DNA of 64,000 bases from Bdellovibrionales bacterium (GCA_021731045.1 JAKFYE010000026.1:34045-98044), one strand, 5' to 3'. Positions 44,982 to 55,021 are shown, counted from the stretch's first letter. The notes: generated from the letters alone by a model not told the origin. Numbers and translations: made by a program.

Positions 44982-45250
44982 AACCGATCTTGTTCTGTTG
45001 ATTTATAAATCTTAGGTTTAAGAGCCTTGGGGATTTTCAATATATCCTCGCACTCTAGTTTGCGTCGTGCGGGGCGTATCCGGGTTGCGATGCAAGTAAT
45101 TTGATATGTTATTTCCCCAATTGCTTTCGGCCATTGTAGCGCAATCCGAAGACGCGCCTGCGGCCGAAAGCAATTGGAGTGCGAGGATATATTGAAAATC
45201 CCCAAGGCTCTTAACGTAAAAAGTATTTCAACAGAACAAGCTCGGTTCTA
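44979..45250. repeat. Structured palindromic element B, ~270 bp (reverse copy of A)
   Basis: Outer arms 44979-45001 and 45228-45250 (22 of 23 paired), middle arms 45020-45055 and 45177-45212 (36 bp, perfect), interior 45056-45176 with a hairpin whose arms are ATTGCTTTCGGCC/GGCCGAAAGCAAT (perfect) and a stem TTGCGTCG/CGATGCAA. Read in reverse it aligns end to end with element A; the interior is about 90 % identical by eye. The middle arms differ at about nine places per arm between A and B, and each difference is matched in the partner arm. It fills the convergent gap between birA and the GNAT gene. Confidence 0.92.
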
Positions 45251-45268
45251 GAGTTTTCAATGTAAAGT

Positions 45269-45715
45269 CTATTTCAGCCATTCGTAGAGATTGTAGTGAT
45301 CGGCGCTCATACCTAGCTTTTCGTAGACGCGCATTGCATTTGAATTTCTTTTATCTACGTACAAGCGCAGGCCTCGTAATTGCGGATTTTTTACGACCAT
45401 ATCTTTTAAGAAAGCATAGAGCACACGATAGACGCCTTGGTTTCGGGCGTTCGGTAATGTGTAGACCGAGTGAATCCAAATGACCATTCCGTTACGCCAG
45501 TCGCTCCACTCGGGAAGTGTTAAGCACATACCTATTGCTTCTTCTTTTTTTTCAACGATCCAATATTGTCCCTTGTTCGGATCATCAAGAACAGCGCGGA
45601 TGCCTTTTAATAAAACCTCTTGATCGAGTTGCAGGTTTTCCGTTTCCATCGCCATGTCCAACTGGCATTGCAAAATAAACGCGAGATCTTTTGGTAAAGA
45701 CTTACGTACGTTCAT
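45269..45715 (-). CDS. GNAT-family acetyltransferase
   Basis: A 148-aa N-acetyltransferase. The acetyl-CoA-binding stretch is HSVYTLPNARNQGVYRVLYAFLKD, with the family Q/R-x-x-G-x-A-like pyrophosphate loop in altered form (RNQGVY), and LYVDKRNSNAMRVYEKLGM near the end. The substrate is unknown. Its start lies inside the end of the redoxin gene (14-base overlap), so the two are coupled. Confidence 0.85.
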   Translation of the reverse strand: MNVRKSLPKDLAFILQCQLDMAMETENLQLDQEVLLKGIRAVLDDPNKGQYWIVEKKEEAIGMCLTLPEWSDWRNGMVIWIHSVYTLPNARNQGVYRVLYAFLKDMVVKNPQLRGLRLYVDKRNSNAMRVYEKLGMSADHYNLYEWLK

Positions 45716-46265
45716 TTTCGATCCATTTTATCGAACATCCCATAGAAGGATACTGAGGCGAAATTGTTTTTTGTCCTTGCAACAAACCTTGAATGGCCTT
45801 TTTCATGTCTTCAGATTTAACTTTCGAAGCGTCTTTCCAATTGTCGTCAAGCCGCCCACGATAAGCGAGTCGTCGATCTGAGCCGTAAACAAAAAAATCA
45901 GGCGTACAAACGGCATCAAAAGTTCGCGCCACTTTTTGAGTCGCATCGTGCAGATAAGGAAACGGATACGATTTTTCTTTCCAACGTAATTTTAGATTTT
46001 CAAAAGAATCTTCAGGGTACTCTTTGGGATCGTTAGAACAAATCGCCACGAAGGACACTTCTGATTTTCTAAAAAACCGCCCCAACGCGATCACGCGATC
46101 TTCAATCGCCTTTACGTAAGGACAGTGATTGCAAATAAACATCAAAACTAAAACTTTAGACTCCGCAAAACTTTGCAAAGAGTATGTTTGCGCATCAACT
46201 CCACTTAGTGAAAAATCATGACAGCGTTCGCCTAATTCGGCTTCAGGGGTGTAGGTCAATGCCAT
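45702..46265 (-). CDS. Thioredoxin-fold redoxin with NHCPYVK motif
   Basis: A 187-aa AhpC/TSA-like redoxin. The active segment VLMFICNHCPYVKAIEDRV keeps one Cys of the usual CxxC, with another Cys three residues before it (C-N-H-C), so the pair is CxHC-like. It has no signal peptide, so it is cytosolic. Related proteins are often annotated as thioredoxin-family or peroxiredoxin-like without known substrate. It starts an operon with the GNAT gene. Confidence 0.85.
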   Translation of the reverse strand: MALTYTPEAELGERCHDFSLSGVDAQTYSLQSFAESKVLVLMFICNHCPYVKAIEDRVIALGRFFRKSEVSFVAICSNDPKEYPEDSFENLKLRWKEKSYPFPYLHDATQKVARTFDAVCTPDFFVYGSDRRLAYRGRLDDNWKDASKVKSEDMKKAIQGLLQGQKTISPQYPSMGCSIKWIENERT

Positions 46266-46512
46266 AATAAGCCTTCCTTTTGATCCTCACAGTTAGCAGT
46301 TCCGTTGTTAAAACTACAAATTAATATGGAAGCGACATTAAAGGTTTTGCAAAGTGGATTTTTAAATTTTTCCCAATAGGATTTAAAGCAACTTTAAGCA
46401 CCTAGGTCGATTTAACGCGACGAGTTGTCTGGATATTGTAATTTCAACGCTTGGTTTCATGCTGCCTGTTTGTTAAGTCTGCCTCACTTAATTCTTTAAG
46501 GGGGAAAAAAAG

Positions 46513-47421
46513 ATGAGAGCAATTATCGCACTTTTCATCGTTCTAAGTTCCGCTACAAGTTACGCAGACCTGACTCAAAAATTTAATGAAGAATTATATT
46601 ACTACCCTACAAACATTACGAACCTACAAACCACTTTATCAAAACGACACGTGATCATGTGGGCCGGGTTTCGAAACGAAATGATTCCTGACTATTTCGA
46701 ACAAAATGTCGAATCACTCAACTACGAACTTAAAGCCGGAAAAGTCAGTATCTACACACCATCGTCTCTAACTGATATTTCAGTTATCGCGGCAAGATCA
46801 TATGAAAAATTAATGGCGTTTTATAAGGCCGGCGGCAACAAACCGCTCGTGATTTTTGCTCATAGTAAAGGGGCTTCTGAAGCCATCATGACTTTAACTC
46901 TTTACCCACAACTTCTGACATACGGAATTGTAGACCGTTTAGTCAGCGTTCAAGGCTCTATCGGTGGTTCACCGCTGAGCGATCTCTACGCACAGTACGT
47001 TAAGCCTTTAATTTATGCGTACGGCTCAGTTATTGGGGCCATCATCATCGACTTTATTGATAACGGTGCTGGATCCATGAGGCGCGATGAAGCCCAATTA
47101 GCTTTGACCATGGCGATTAGCAAACTCAATCAAACTCAATATAACCTGCTCGCTCGACGTATTTTTTACGTTCGCAGTCAACAAGTCGGAGCTAAACTTC
47201 ACCGAATATTTAAGATTACGGGCAAGGTACTTGCGATGTATGGCGCCAACGATGGCGCAATCTTAACTGCCGATATGTACCGCCCTGATTTTGGATACGA
47301 CCTTGGTGTGTTTGATTCTGATCATAGTGATTTTGTTTCAGGCATTCGCCACTCGAACCAAACTCGAGAGTTTAAATACGCTTTTACCCGTGCCGTCTTT
47401 AGAGAAATTTTCGAGCACTAA
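46513..47421 (+). CDS. Exported alpha/beta-hydrolase-like protein
   Basis: A 302-aa protein with signal peptide (MRAIIALFIVLSSATSYA). The stretch PLVIFAHSKGASEAIM gives a lipase-like nucleophile elbow with S118, and later MYGANDGAIL (D247) and FDSDHSDFVSG (H271) stand where the acid and base of the catalytic triad belong. The elbow reads A-H-S-K-G rather than G-x-S-x-G. It may be a secreted lipase or esterase. It stands alone between a divergent promoter region and a strong bidirectional terminator; ribosome site AAGGGGGA. Confidence 0.75.
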   Translation: MRAIIALFIVLSSATSYADLTQKFNEELYYYPTNITNLQTTLSKRHVIMWAGFRNEMIPDYFEQNVESLNYELKAGKVSIYTPSSLTDISVIAARSYEKLMAFYKAGGNKPLVIFAHSKGASEAIMTLTLYPQLLTYGIVDRLVSVQGSIGGSPLSDLYAQYVKPLIYAYGSVIGAIIIDFIDNGAGSMRRDEAQLALTMAISKLNQTQYNLLARRIFYVRSQQVGAKLHRIFKITGKVLAMYGANDGAILTADMYRPDFGYDLGVFDSDHSDFVSGIRHSNQTREFKYAFTRAVFREIFEH

Positions 47422-47435
47422 TTTAAGTGCGTTGA

Positions 47436-47477
47436 AAAATAAAAAAGCCAACTCAATTTGAGTTGGCTTTTTTATTT
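47436..47477. terminator. Bidirectional Rho-independent terminator
   Basis: A near-perfect stem (AAAAAGCCAACTCAA / TTGAGTTGGCTTTTT) with A and T runs on both sides. It serves the two convergent exported-protein genes. Confidence 0.92.
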
Positions 47478-47492
47478 TAAGTACTTCTAAAA

Positions 47493-48362
47493 TTATTCTT
47501 CGACTTCTCCTAGAACGCGATCAAAAAACTCTGGACTCGTAGCAAGACCGATGGACACGTCACTAACCGCTTTTGCGTAAGCCAGTGGACCTTTCGCTTG
47601 AGCTTGGATCAAGGCCGAACGGTAACCACCACTTGAAAGATCAGGCGCACGCTTTAAAATTCCAGTATAGAGACTGTTGACCATCTCTTCAGCAGACACA
47701 CCCGAACGATTGGCCATAAATTCTTGAGACTGAGCTAAACTAGCCAATACGTCTTTGAACTTAGCCAAAGCTGCGAAAGCCCCACTTTTTTGTTGAGCGG
47801 ATAAAATAGAAGATGCGTATTGGCTTAATCCGCCGATATCTGCTGGACGGCCTAATATCGCGTCGTAAGCGCCCGAAACCGCGACTTCGGCTTGTGCTGA
47901 TGTAAAGCCGTTGTAAGCAACAGGTAAAACTCGTACTACGATCATCATCTTAGCAAACTGATTTTGCACTCCGACAGGACGAACTTGTAAAGTGATCGGA
48001 CGTTTTATGTCGGTTGCAGCCAAAGCTTCAATACGCGAAGATCCTGGCACATTTGGAATATTTAAATTTCCTTTGTTATTGTTAGGACCAACTTCGGCAA
48101 ACGTCACATCGCTCTTCCACGTAGGATTGTTTAACGGATAGGCTTTAATCACGACTGAGTTTTTACGTTCAATGGCGATTTCTGTTTTATCGGTAGTGAC
48201 GATATCTGTACGAATGCGTTGTCCATATCTATTGAAGTGATCCACCTTTAACTGTATTTGATTTGGTTGCGGTGGGCCTGGTGGGTTCCACGGGGACGGC
48301 TGAAATTGCGCAGAAGCATTTACGCCGAAGGCTAAAGCTAAAATCAAAAGTGATTTGTTCAT
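47493..48362 (-). CDS. Exported protein with DUF4214-type repeats
   Basis: A 289-aa protein with a signal peptide (MNKSLLILALAFGVNASAQ) and a Pro/Gln-rich N-terminal stretch. The C-terminal half carries two DUF4214-like units: VSGAYDAILGRPADIGGLSQYASSIL and VNSLYTGILKRAPDLSSGGYRSALIQ, a helical motif seen in S-layer-linked and secreted proteins. The middle part is strand-rich. The role is unknown. It is followed by the bidirectional terminator; ribosome site AAAGGAG. Confidence 0.78.
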   Translation of the reverse strand: MNKSLLILALAFGVNASAQFQPSPWNPPGPPQPNQIQLKVDHFNRYGQRIRTDIVTTDKTEIAIERKNSVVIKAYPLNNPTWKSDVTFAEVGPNNNKGNLNIPNVPGSSRIEALAATDIKRPITLQVRPVGVQNQFAKMMIVVRVLPVAYNGFTSAQAEVAVSGAYDAILGRPADIGGLSQYASSILSAQQKSGAFAALAKFKDVLASLAQSQEFMANRSGVSAEEMVNSLYTGILKRAPDLSSGGYRSALIQAQAKGPLAYAKAVSDVSIGLATSPEFFDRVLGEVEE

Positions 48363-48550
48363 TGTAACTCCTTTAAAAATAAACCTTGAAGGTGAATCAA
48401 AAAATTCGAAACACCTAGGCTTGATCTTGGTAATAACGACGTCTCATAAGCTAAAAGCATTCCACCGCCTAACAAGAGCCAGGCGGTTACGGCACAACTA
48501 CGTATGATCTTTTTTCATAAAACTGTCGAATATGGTGACGAAGTGGCGAC

Positions 48551-49273
48551 TTACTTAATCGCGGCGTACACACGATGAACATCATCGCAATCATCTAGCT
48601 CTTGAAGAAACGCGATGACTTCCTTTTCTTGATCAGGAGTTAACTCAACGTTAGATTTTGGGACATAACCGAGTTCAGATTTAGTAATGTTCCATTTGGC
48701 TGCCGTTAAAAGTTTATTTACGGAATCTAAATCTGTCGGATCCGTAAAAAAGCGCGCACCAGCTTGATCTTCCGCGAGTTCTTCTTTTTCGAGAGACTCA
48801 ACATTTTGAGCGCCACATTCAATGGCCGCTGATTCAAAATCCGTGTTTTTATCCACGTGTGTTCCTTCTAGAATTCCCATGCGATCAAACATCCACGCGA
48901 CAGATCCAATGCTGCCCATTTGTCCTTGTTTGAACAATAATTTGATTTCTGAAGCCGTGCGGTTTTTGTTATCAGTCAAACACTCAACGATGAGTGGGAC
49001 TTTATGGGGAGCAAAACCTTCGTACGTAATCGTCTCGAAGGCCGCACCGTCATCTAAAAGTCCCGCACCTTTTTTAATCGCTCTTTCAATCGTATCGCGC
49101 GTCACCGATGCTTTTCGGGCCGCTTCGACGGCCGCACGCAAACGCGCATTATAGTCAGGATTGGGGTCTCCAAGTCGGGCCGCCACTTGAATTTCTTTCG
49201 CCAGCTTATGAACAACGGCGCCTTTCTTCGCGGCGCCGGCTGATTTATTTGCGTTTTTCCATTGCGCACCCAT
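48551..49273 (-). CDS. yebC: YebC/PmpR-family regulator
   Basis: A 240-aa protein of the YebC family, which acts in translation of polyproline stretches or as a DNA-binding regulator depending on subtype. Signature MGAQWKNANKSAGAAKKGAVVHKLAKEI, AIKKGAG and QGQMGSIGSVAWMFDRMG. It follows the aconitase gene by 8 bases, an unusual partner; ruvC is the more common neighbour. A weak stem (ACCGCC/GGCGGT at about 48471) lies downstream. Confidence 0.94.
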   Translation of the reverse strand: MGAQWKNANKSAGAAKKGAVVHKLAKEIQVAARLGDPNPDYNARLRAAVEAARKASVTRDTIERAIKKGAGLLDDGAAFETITYEGFAPHKVPLIVECLTDNKNRTASEIKLLFKQGQMGSIGSVAWMFDRMGILEGTHVDKNTDFESAAIECGAQNVESLEKEELAEDQAGARFFTDPTDLDSVNKLLTAAKWNITKSELGYVPKSNVELTPDQEKEVIAFLQELDDCDDVHRVYAAIK

Positions 49274-49281
49274 AAAACTCC

Positions 49282-51702
49282 TTACATCGCATTCAAAGCG
49301 CTACCGGCTTTAAACCATTTCACTTGATCAGAATTGTAAGTGTGCTTTGCTTCGAACTCATCTTTGGCTCCGTTTTTATGCTCGAGCACAACTTTTAAGT
49401 TTTTTCCGGGAGCAAAATCCTTTAAACCTACAATTGAAATTTTATCATCCTCATGAACTTTGTCGTAATCTTTCGGATTAACAAACGTAAGTGCTAACAT
49501 ACCTTGCTTCTTAAGATTGGTTTCGTGAATTCTAGCAAAGCTTTTTACAAGAACGACGACGCCGTTTAAAAATCGCGGTGACATCGCGGCATGCTCACGC
49601 GAAGAACCTTCGCCATAGTTTTCATCCCCAACCACGATCCATTGTTTGTTCTGTGCTTTGTAGGCTCGCGCAACAGCCGCAATAGCTAAACTTTTATCTC
49701 CGGTGAGCGCATTTTTTACTTTGCCGATTTCATCGTTGAACGCATTGGTAGCACCTAAAAACATATTGTCTGAAATATTATCAAGGTGACCACGAAACTT
49801 CAGCCATGGACCCGCTGGAGAAATATGATCTGTCGTACATTTGCCTTTCGCTTTTAATAATAGGGTCAGGTCTTTGTAATCGCCGCCATTCCATTTCTTA
49901 AACGGAGTTAAAAGTTGCAGGCGATTCGAATTAGGCTTCACCACCACTTTCGCTGTGCTGCCTTTAGGCGCACGATATCCCGAATCTCCAGCTGCAAATC
50001 CTTTTTGCGGAAGCTCCGGAGCCACCGGTGCTTTTAATTTTATTTTTCTTCCTGAAGGAGTCGAAAGTTCATCAGTAATAGGATTAAAATCGAGCCGACC
50101 CGCTATTCCTAAAGCCATTACGATTTCGGGACTTCCAATAAAAGCCAGGGTTTCTTCGTTGGAATCATTACGTCCACGAAAGTTTCGGTTAAAACTTGTG
50201 ATGATAGAATTTTTTTTTCCTTTAATCCCATCACGTTGCCATTGTCCGATACATGGGCCACAGGCATTAGCTAATACTGTAGCGCCTGCTTTTTGAAGGA
50301 CGGCCATCTGACCATCACGTTCAATCGTATTGTGAATCATTTCAGAACCGGGACTAACTAGGAATTGCGTTGGCATTTTAATTCCGGCGTCCGCGGCTTG
50401 TTGAGCGACAAACGCAGCTCGCCCAATATCTTCATATGAAGAATTTGTGCACGATCCAATGAGAGCCGCAGATAATTCCGTCGGCCATCCTGCATCCTTC
50501 GCATGAATTTTGATTTCACTCAAAGCATGCGCTAAATCGGGCGTGTGCGGACCGACCAGATGTGGTTCTAATTTATCTAAATCTATTTCAACAATTTTAT
50601 CGTAGTACTTCGCAGGATTTGCTAAAACTTCTTTATCTGCAGTTAAAATATCTTTATTGCTTTCGGCAATTTTAGCAAGGTCAGCACGATTCGTAGATTT
50701 TAAATACGTCGTCATACGCTCATCGTAAGGAAACACCGAACATGTTGCTCCGAGTTCAGCCCCCATGTTCGTAATTGTCGCTTTACCTGTACAAGAAATA
50801 GATTTTGTTCCTTCGCCAAAATATTCTACGATGCGGTTTGTTCCACCTTTAACCGTAAGAATTCCACAAAGTTTCAAAATCACATCCTTAGCAGAAGTCC
50901 AACCGCTCATCTTTCCTTTTAAATGAACCCCGATCAACTCAGGATTCTTAACTTCCCAAGTGAGACCTGACATCACGTCGGCAGCATCAGCGCCACCCAC
51001 ACCGATCGCGCACATTCCCAAACCACCTGCATTTGGCGTGTGAGAATCGGTTCCAATAATTAAGCCACCAGGAAACGCGTAGTTTTCAAGAACCACTTGG
51101 TGAATGATTCCGGCGCCAGGCCCCCAAAACCCAAGTCCGTAACGAGAACTCGCGCTTTCTAGAAAGTTATATACTTCATCGTTTTCTGTATTCGCTGTTT
51201 TTAAGTCTTTATCTGCTCCGATATAGGCGCGAATAAGGTGATCACAGTGAACGGTTGAGGGAACTGCCGCCTGATCCCGACCCGCTAACATAAATTGAAG
51301 AATCGACATTTGTGCCGTTGCATCTTGAAGCACGACGCGATCTGGTCGCAATTGCAGAAAGCTCTTGCCTCGAGTGAGATCTTGCGATTTTGGATCATCT
51401 AAATGTCCGTACATGATTTTTTCGGCTAATGTGAGCGGTTTATTTAAACGCTTGCTCACAACTGCGATGTTCTTTCTTGTCTTATCGTAAACCGCCTTCA
51501 CAAAAGCCGGTGTAGTTTCGATAGCAAATATTTTTTTGCTGGATACAGGCTTGTTGACAACTGGCTTAGAATTTTTCTTTGATTTTTTTGATACTGATTT
51601 AATTACAGCCTTCGCAATTTTCTTCGCGGCTTTTTTCGCAATTTTTTTTACGATGGTTTTAGTTTTACCTGAAGACTTCTTTTTTACTTTTTTCTTGGCC
51701 AT
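49282..51702 (-). CDS. Aconitate hydratase with basic N-terminal extension
   Basis: An 806-aa aconitase of the TCA cycle. From about residue 60 on it follows the mitochondrial-type aconitase, with iron-sulfur ligands in [20 protein letters not shown] and [10 protein letters not shown], and the swivel-domain text [15 protein letters not shown]. The first about 50 residues are almost only Lys, Ala, Ser and Val ([28 protein letters not shown]), like a histone-H1-type tail and unlike any standard aconitase. The ATG with GGAAG upstream and the continuous frame argue the extension is real. Coupled to yebC. Confidence 0.93.
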   Translation of the reverse strand: MAKKKVKKKSSGKTKTIVKKIAKKAAKKIAKAVIKSVSKKSKKNSKPVVNKPVSSKKIFAIETTPAFVKAVYDKTRKNIAVVSKRLNKPLTLAEKIMYGHLDDPKSQDLTRGKSFLQLRPDRVVLQDATAQMSILQFMLAGRDQAAVPSTVHCDHLIRAYIGADKDLKTANTENDEVYNFLESASSRYGLGFWGPGAGIIHQVVLENYAFPGGLIIGTDSHTPNAGGLGMCAIGVGGADAADVMSGLTWEVKNPELIGVHLKGKMSGWTSAKDVILKLCGILTVKGGTNRIVEYFGEGTKSISCTGKATITNMGAELGATCSVFPYDERMTTYLKSTNRADLAKIAESNKDILTADKEVLANPAKYYDKIVEIDLDKLEPHLVGPHTPDLAHALSEIKIHAKDAGWPTELSAALIGSCTNSSYEDIGRAAFVAQQAADAGIKMPTQFLVSPGSEMIHNTIERDGQMAVLQKAGATVLANACGPCIGQWQRDGIKGKKNSIITSFNRNFRGRNDSNEETLAFIGSPEIVMALGIAGRLDFNPITDELSTPSGRKIKLKAPVAPELPQKGFAAGDSGYRAPKGSTAKVVVKPNSNRLQLLTPFKKWNGGDYKDLTLLLKAKGKCTTDHISPAGPWLKFRGHLDNISDNMFLGATNAFNDEIGKVKNALTGDKSLAIAAVARAYKAQNKQWIVVGDENYGEGSSREHAAMSPRFLNGVVVLVKSFARIHETNLKKQGMLALTFVNPKDYDKVHEDDKISIVGLKDFAPGKNLKVVLEHKNGAKDEFEAKHTYNSDQVKWFKAGSALNAM

Positions 51703-51940
51703 AGTGGTTTCTTCCAGTTGATAAAGTGTTAAATAAATCCATCCGTGATTTCTTTTAGACTTTAATTAAAGCCCTTTGAGGCCGAACCCACAATGCGTAG
51801 AGCGCGGCGTTATGACCCAAAAGATAAGCAAGAGCCCTTTTTTAAAGGGCCAAGTTCGTAGAATTTTATCGAGACTATTAGAATGCTTCACCTGCACCTC
51901 AACCAGCACGCTAAAAAATGGTCTGGCCGAGCGATATTAA

Positions 51941-53104
51941 TTAAACGTATGAACCACGTTTAATTTTTTCTAGAATAATTTTTTCCATTTTTATCGGATC
52001 ATTGGGATCCACCGAAAAGAGCGCCTGTTGTTCACAACGAATTTTTTCTTTCATGAGCCATCTTAAAATGTCAGCAAGACCTTTATTTTTTTTATCTAAA
52101 AAGAAAGGGTCGTTTTCTAAAGCATCTTTTGCTTTTTTCAGTGCGCGAGCTTCTGCAGGATCTGACTCTTTAACTCTGTAGTAAGGCAGATCATATTTTT
52201 TTACATCTTCAGGCAGTACACCCAAAAACTTCACATTAGGCGCCGAGAAGTCAGCATTTCGAATCAACGATGCAGCCGATCCAGCTTTAAGTGTTCTAAA
52301 AATATTTTGCAAAGTGTACGCGTCAAGATCTCCAAAAAAATACATTGGCAAATCTAATTCTTCTTCTATTAACTTACACCATCCGCGCACGCCGTTTGAA
52401 GGAACGCCCTGTGCCCCCATCAAAATACAGTTGTTTCGTTTTGTGAACCCCATGCTTTGAAGAGTTCCGGCAGTACCTTCAGATTCGATAACCAAAACGA
52501 AATCAATTTTTTTACGCGCTTTAAGTTTAAGTGATTGAGGTTTATTTTTAGGCTGGAACGGCGCAGTTCCTAAAGTGGAAAGATCAATGGTGGCTTTCTC
52601 GCCATCGGCCATAGTTTCAGTGACAACCAACTGTTGCGAGTAGGTTTGCCCACCCCGATCGTTCGCAAAACAATTTAACTCTTCTCGATACACCTGCAAC
52701 ATGTCGCCGATAAAATCGATAATCGAATCACTCTCTCCTTGATCATCAAAATCGAGAGGCTTGTACTTTGCATTTCCCTTAATTAAACCCTTGCAAATAT
52801 AATATAATTCCCGTTTCGTATTAACGGAGCCAATATCCAAATTACGCAATAAAATTTCGAGCATGAAGACAACGCGGGCGAGTTTTTGGACCGAAGAAAC
52901 GTTTAGCTCAGTGCGAACACGCTTATCCCCAGGAGTGAGATAACCCACTTTTTGGTTATAAATAGAATTATCGAGCGACGTCTTCACGGCTTCAAGAACA
53001 GGGCGCTTACTTTTTTCAAGATCCGAAAGCATGCGCTCAGCTAAGATCTGAGCTTCTTTAGGAATATCGATCCGAAGTTCACGTACTCGAATGAGCTTTG
53101 ACAT
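51941..53104 (-). CDS. top6A: DNA topoisomerase VI subunit A
   Basis: A 387-aa Spo11/Top6A homologue, the DNA-cleaving subunit of type IIB topoisomerase. The WHD active-site segment NTKRELYYICKG holds the candidate nucleophile Y101/Y102. The Toprim acidic residues are E207 (LVIESEGTAGTL) and D259/D261 (FFGDLDAYTLQNIF). Full length compared with the archaeal subunit. It follows top6B by 9 bases. Top6 is typical of archaea and plants and scattered in bacteria, so the gene is notable. A weak GCCCTTT/AAAGGGC stem lies downstream. Confidence 0.95.
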   Translation of the reverse strand: MSKLIRVRELRIDIPKEAQILAERMLSDLEKSKRPVLEAVKTSLDNSIYNQKVGYLTPGDKRVRTELNVSSVQKLARVVFMLEILLRNLDIGSVNTKRELYYICKGLIKGNAKYKPLDFDDQGESDSIIDFIGDMLQVYREELNCFANDRGGQTYSQQLVVTETMADGEKATIDLSTLGTAPFQPKNKPQSLKLKARKKIDFVLVIESEGTAGTLQSMGFTKRNNCILMGAQGVPSNGVRGWCKLIEEELDLPMYFFGDLDAYTLQNIFRTLKAGSAASLIRNADFSAPNVKFLGVLPEDVKKYDLPYYRVKESDPAEARALKKAKDALENDPFFLDKKNKGLADILRWLMKEKIRCEQQALFSVDPNDPIKMEKIILEKIKRGSYV

Positions 53105-53113
53105 GTATTAATC

Positions 53114-54892
53114 CTACTTCTTTTTTGCAGGCGCTTTTTTAGCCGCCGGTTTTTTTGGAGCTTGCTTTACTTTATCTGTCTTCTTTGAAGGCTCTTCCGC
53201 CGCTTCTTCTGGCTCAGAACGTGTGCCTTCTTCAGGCACGGCGATTTCGTCTTCATCAATTCCCATTTTCTTTGCCTGTTTCGATTTTTGTGCAGCCAAC
53301 TTTGTTTGCGCCTCTTCTAAATCAGCAATGGCCTCTTCAGAATCGCGTCCGAGAAGTTTTCGCAAACCTTCTTGAGCCTTTTTCATGCGGGCATCTGAAG
53401 ATTTTGTAATACGCACCAGCCCCTCAACTAAAATGGGACCAAATTGTTCGATATGCGCTAACTTTCTCTCGAGATCCGCTTCCTTAAATTCTTTTTTAAT
53501 GTGACGAGATAGTTTTTGCCCCGCCTGCATAAGTGCACGTCTAATTTCTTCAACCAGCTCCTCGCTCGCGTCGATTGTTTCTTTCGAAGCATTTTTAAAC
53601 TTAATAAACGGAGAGACTAAGGAAACCGCAAAAACATACTGGCCTATTGGCAGACTTCCCTTTGGTTGCTGCAAACCGTAGCTTTTCCAATTTACCGATT
53701 CAATCGCCCATGTAATGGCGCAACCAGATTTATCAAACTGTAGCGGAACGCGATTGGCAAATCGTAAAAGCTGAACGGGTTCGTCGGCTTCTAGGTTTCT
53801 ATTTTTAAATCTAGCCAACGCAACTTCAACCACTACGGGCTTAAAGTCACAAATGATCGGCTTACGGGCGACCACCGAAAAAAAGTCGACTTCACCTAAT
53901 CGTCCAATTGATTTTGATAATGCCTCTTCTCCCACCGTAAGTACGGACTTAGTAGATGGTGCCATCAACTCGGTATCTTGAATGGCTTGAAATACTTTTT
54001 TAAAATCTTCATTTTTTAATGCGGTTAACGGTTTGCTCAATAATGCTTTTGGCAATCCTTTCGCAACAAAGTCTTTCAATGATTGATCTGAAACCCGGGA
54101 GAATCCTGTTTTTAAAAATTTATCTAGCGTCACTTTACCATATAATGTCGCGTGCGTGATAAACTCACCCAATTTAAAAGTATGAGGATGCGGAAGAGTC
54201 GCCGTAGGAATTTCTGGAACCGTAGTGCTCACACGCTCAACGCTTACCCAATCATTGTCTAAAAGTTTGTAGCGCAAATTGAGGTGAGGATTCACTAAGA
54301 CTGTTCCTTCAAGATATGTGATCAATCCTCCATCGCCGTTCAATTGAATTCGACCATCAATTGTAAACTCAACTTGTACGCCGCTCTTTTTATCCCAATC
54401 GACCGTCTCTTTATTTTTTAAAACTCCCGAATTGGTTTTAATATCGACATCGACTTGGCCTTTTAAAGCTTTACGCATACTCGCCGTTTTGCTCATAACA
54501 AAAGCACCTTTAGCATTTGTAAGTTGCGCCCAGGTTGTGGCCGCAGAAATACCAATCCCTTGCTGCCCTCGTGAACATTGTCCTCGACCAAACTTAGATG
54601 AAGCTAAGTATTCACCAAAAACTTTTGCCAAATCATCTGGCTCAATGCCCGGACCATTATCTTCAACGGTAATTTTAATAAGGTCTGTATTTTTACTTGA
54701 ACCGGTTCCGACTTTTTTTATTTGAACTTCAATTTCGGGAAGAATCCCACCCTGTTCACACGCATCGAGTGAATTGTCGAGCGCCTCTTTGAGAGTTGTT
54801 AATACAGCTTTGAGCGGCGAAGAAAAACCTACCTGCTGTAAGTTTTTAGAAAAATATTCTGCGGTACTGCTCGATGTAATCTGGCGACTCAT
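53114..54892 (-). CDS. top6B: DNA topoisomerase VI subunit B
   Basis: A 592-aa GHKL-ATPase subunit. The Bergerat fold is clear: LKEALDNSLDACEQ (E36, N40), ITVEDNGPGIEPDDL and GQCSRGQQGIGISAA around residues 100-120. The transducer domain follows to about residue 520, with TDKSG-like text absent but a Lys near AQKSKQAKK. The last about 60 residues are Glu- then Lys/Pro/Ala-rich (PKKPAAKKAPAKKK), an added basic tail. It starts the top6B-top6A operon and is divergent from the FKBP gene. Confidence 0.95.
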   Translation of the reverse strand: MSRQITSSSTAEYFSKNLQQVGFSSPLKAVLTTLKEALDNSLDACEQGGILPEIEVQIKKVGTGSSKNTDLIKITVEDNGPGIEPDDLAKVFGEYLASSKFGRGQCSRGQQGIGISAATTWAQLTNAKGAFVMSKTASMRKALKGQVDVDIKTNSGVLKNKETVDWDKKSGVQVEFTIDGRIQLNGDGGLITYLEGTVLVNPHLNLRYKLLDNDWVSVERVSTTVPEIPTATLPHPHTFKLGEFITHATLYGKVTLDKFLKTGFSRVSDQSLKDFVAKGLPKALLSKPLTALKNEDFKKVFQAIQDTELMAPSTKSVLTVGEEALSKSIGRLGEVDFFSVVARKPIICDFKPVVVEVALARFKNRNLEADEPVQLLRFANRVPLQFDKSGCAITWAIESVNWKSYGLQQPKGSLPIGQYVFAVSLVSPFIKFKNASKETIDASEELVEEIRRALMQAGQKLSRHIKKEFKEADLERKLAHIEQFGPILVEGLVRITKSSDARMKKAQEGLRKLLGRDSEEAIADLEEAQTKLAAQKSKQAKKMGIDEDEIAVPEEGTRSEPEEAAEEPSKKTDKVKQAPKKPAAKKAPAKKK

Positions 54893-55021
54893 TCACATTC
54901 CTTTTTACATTTATATTGACGAATACAGCAAAAGAGTAAAGTCTTATGTACGAAATAGGTTGCCACTAAATTGCATTAGTTAGCAACATGACTCAGTAAA
55001 CCCGAAAGGAGTCTACCTCTT

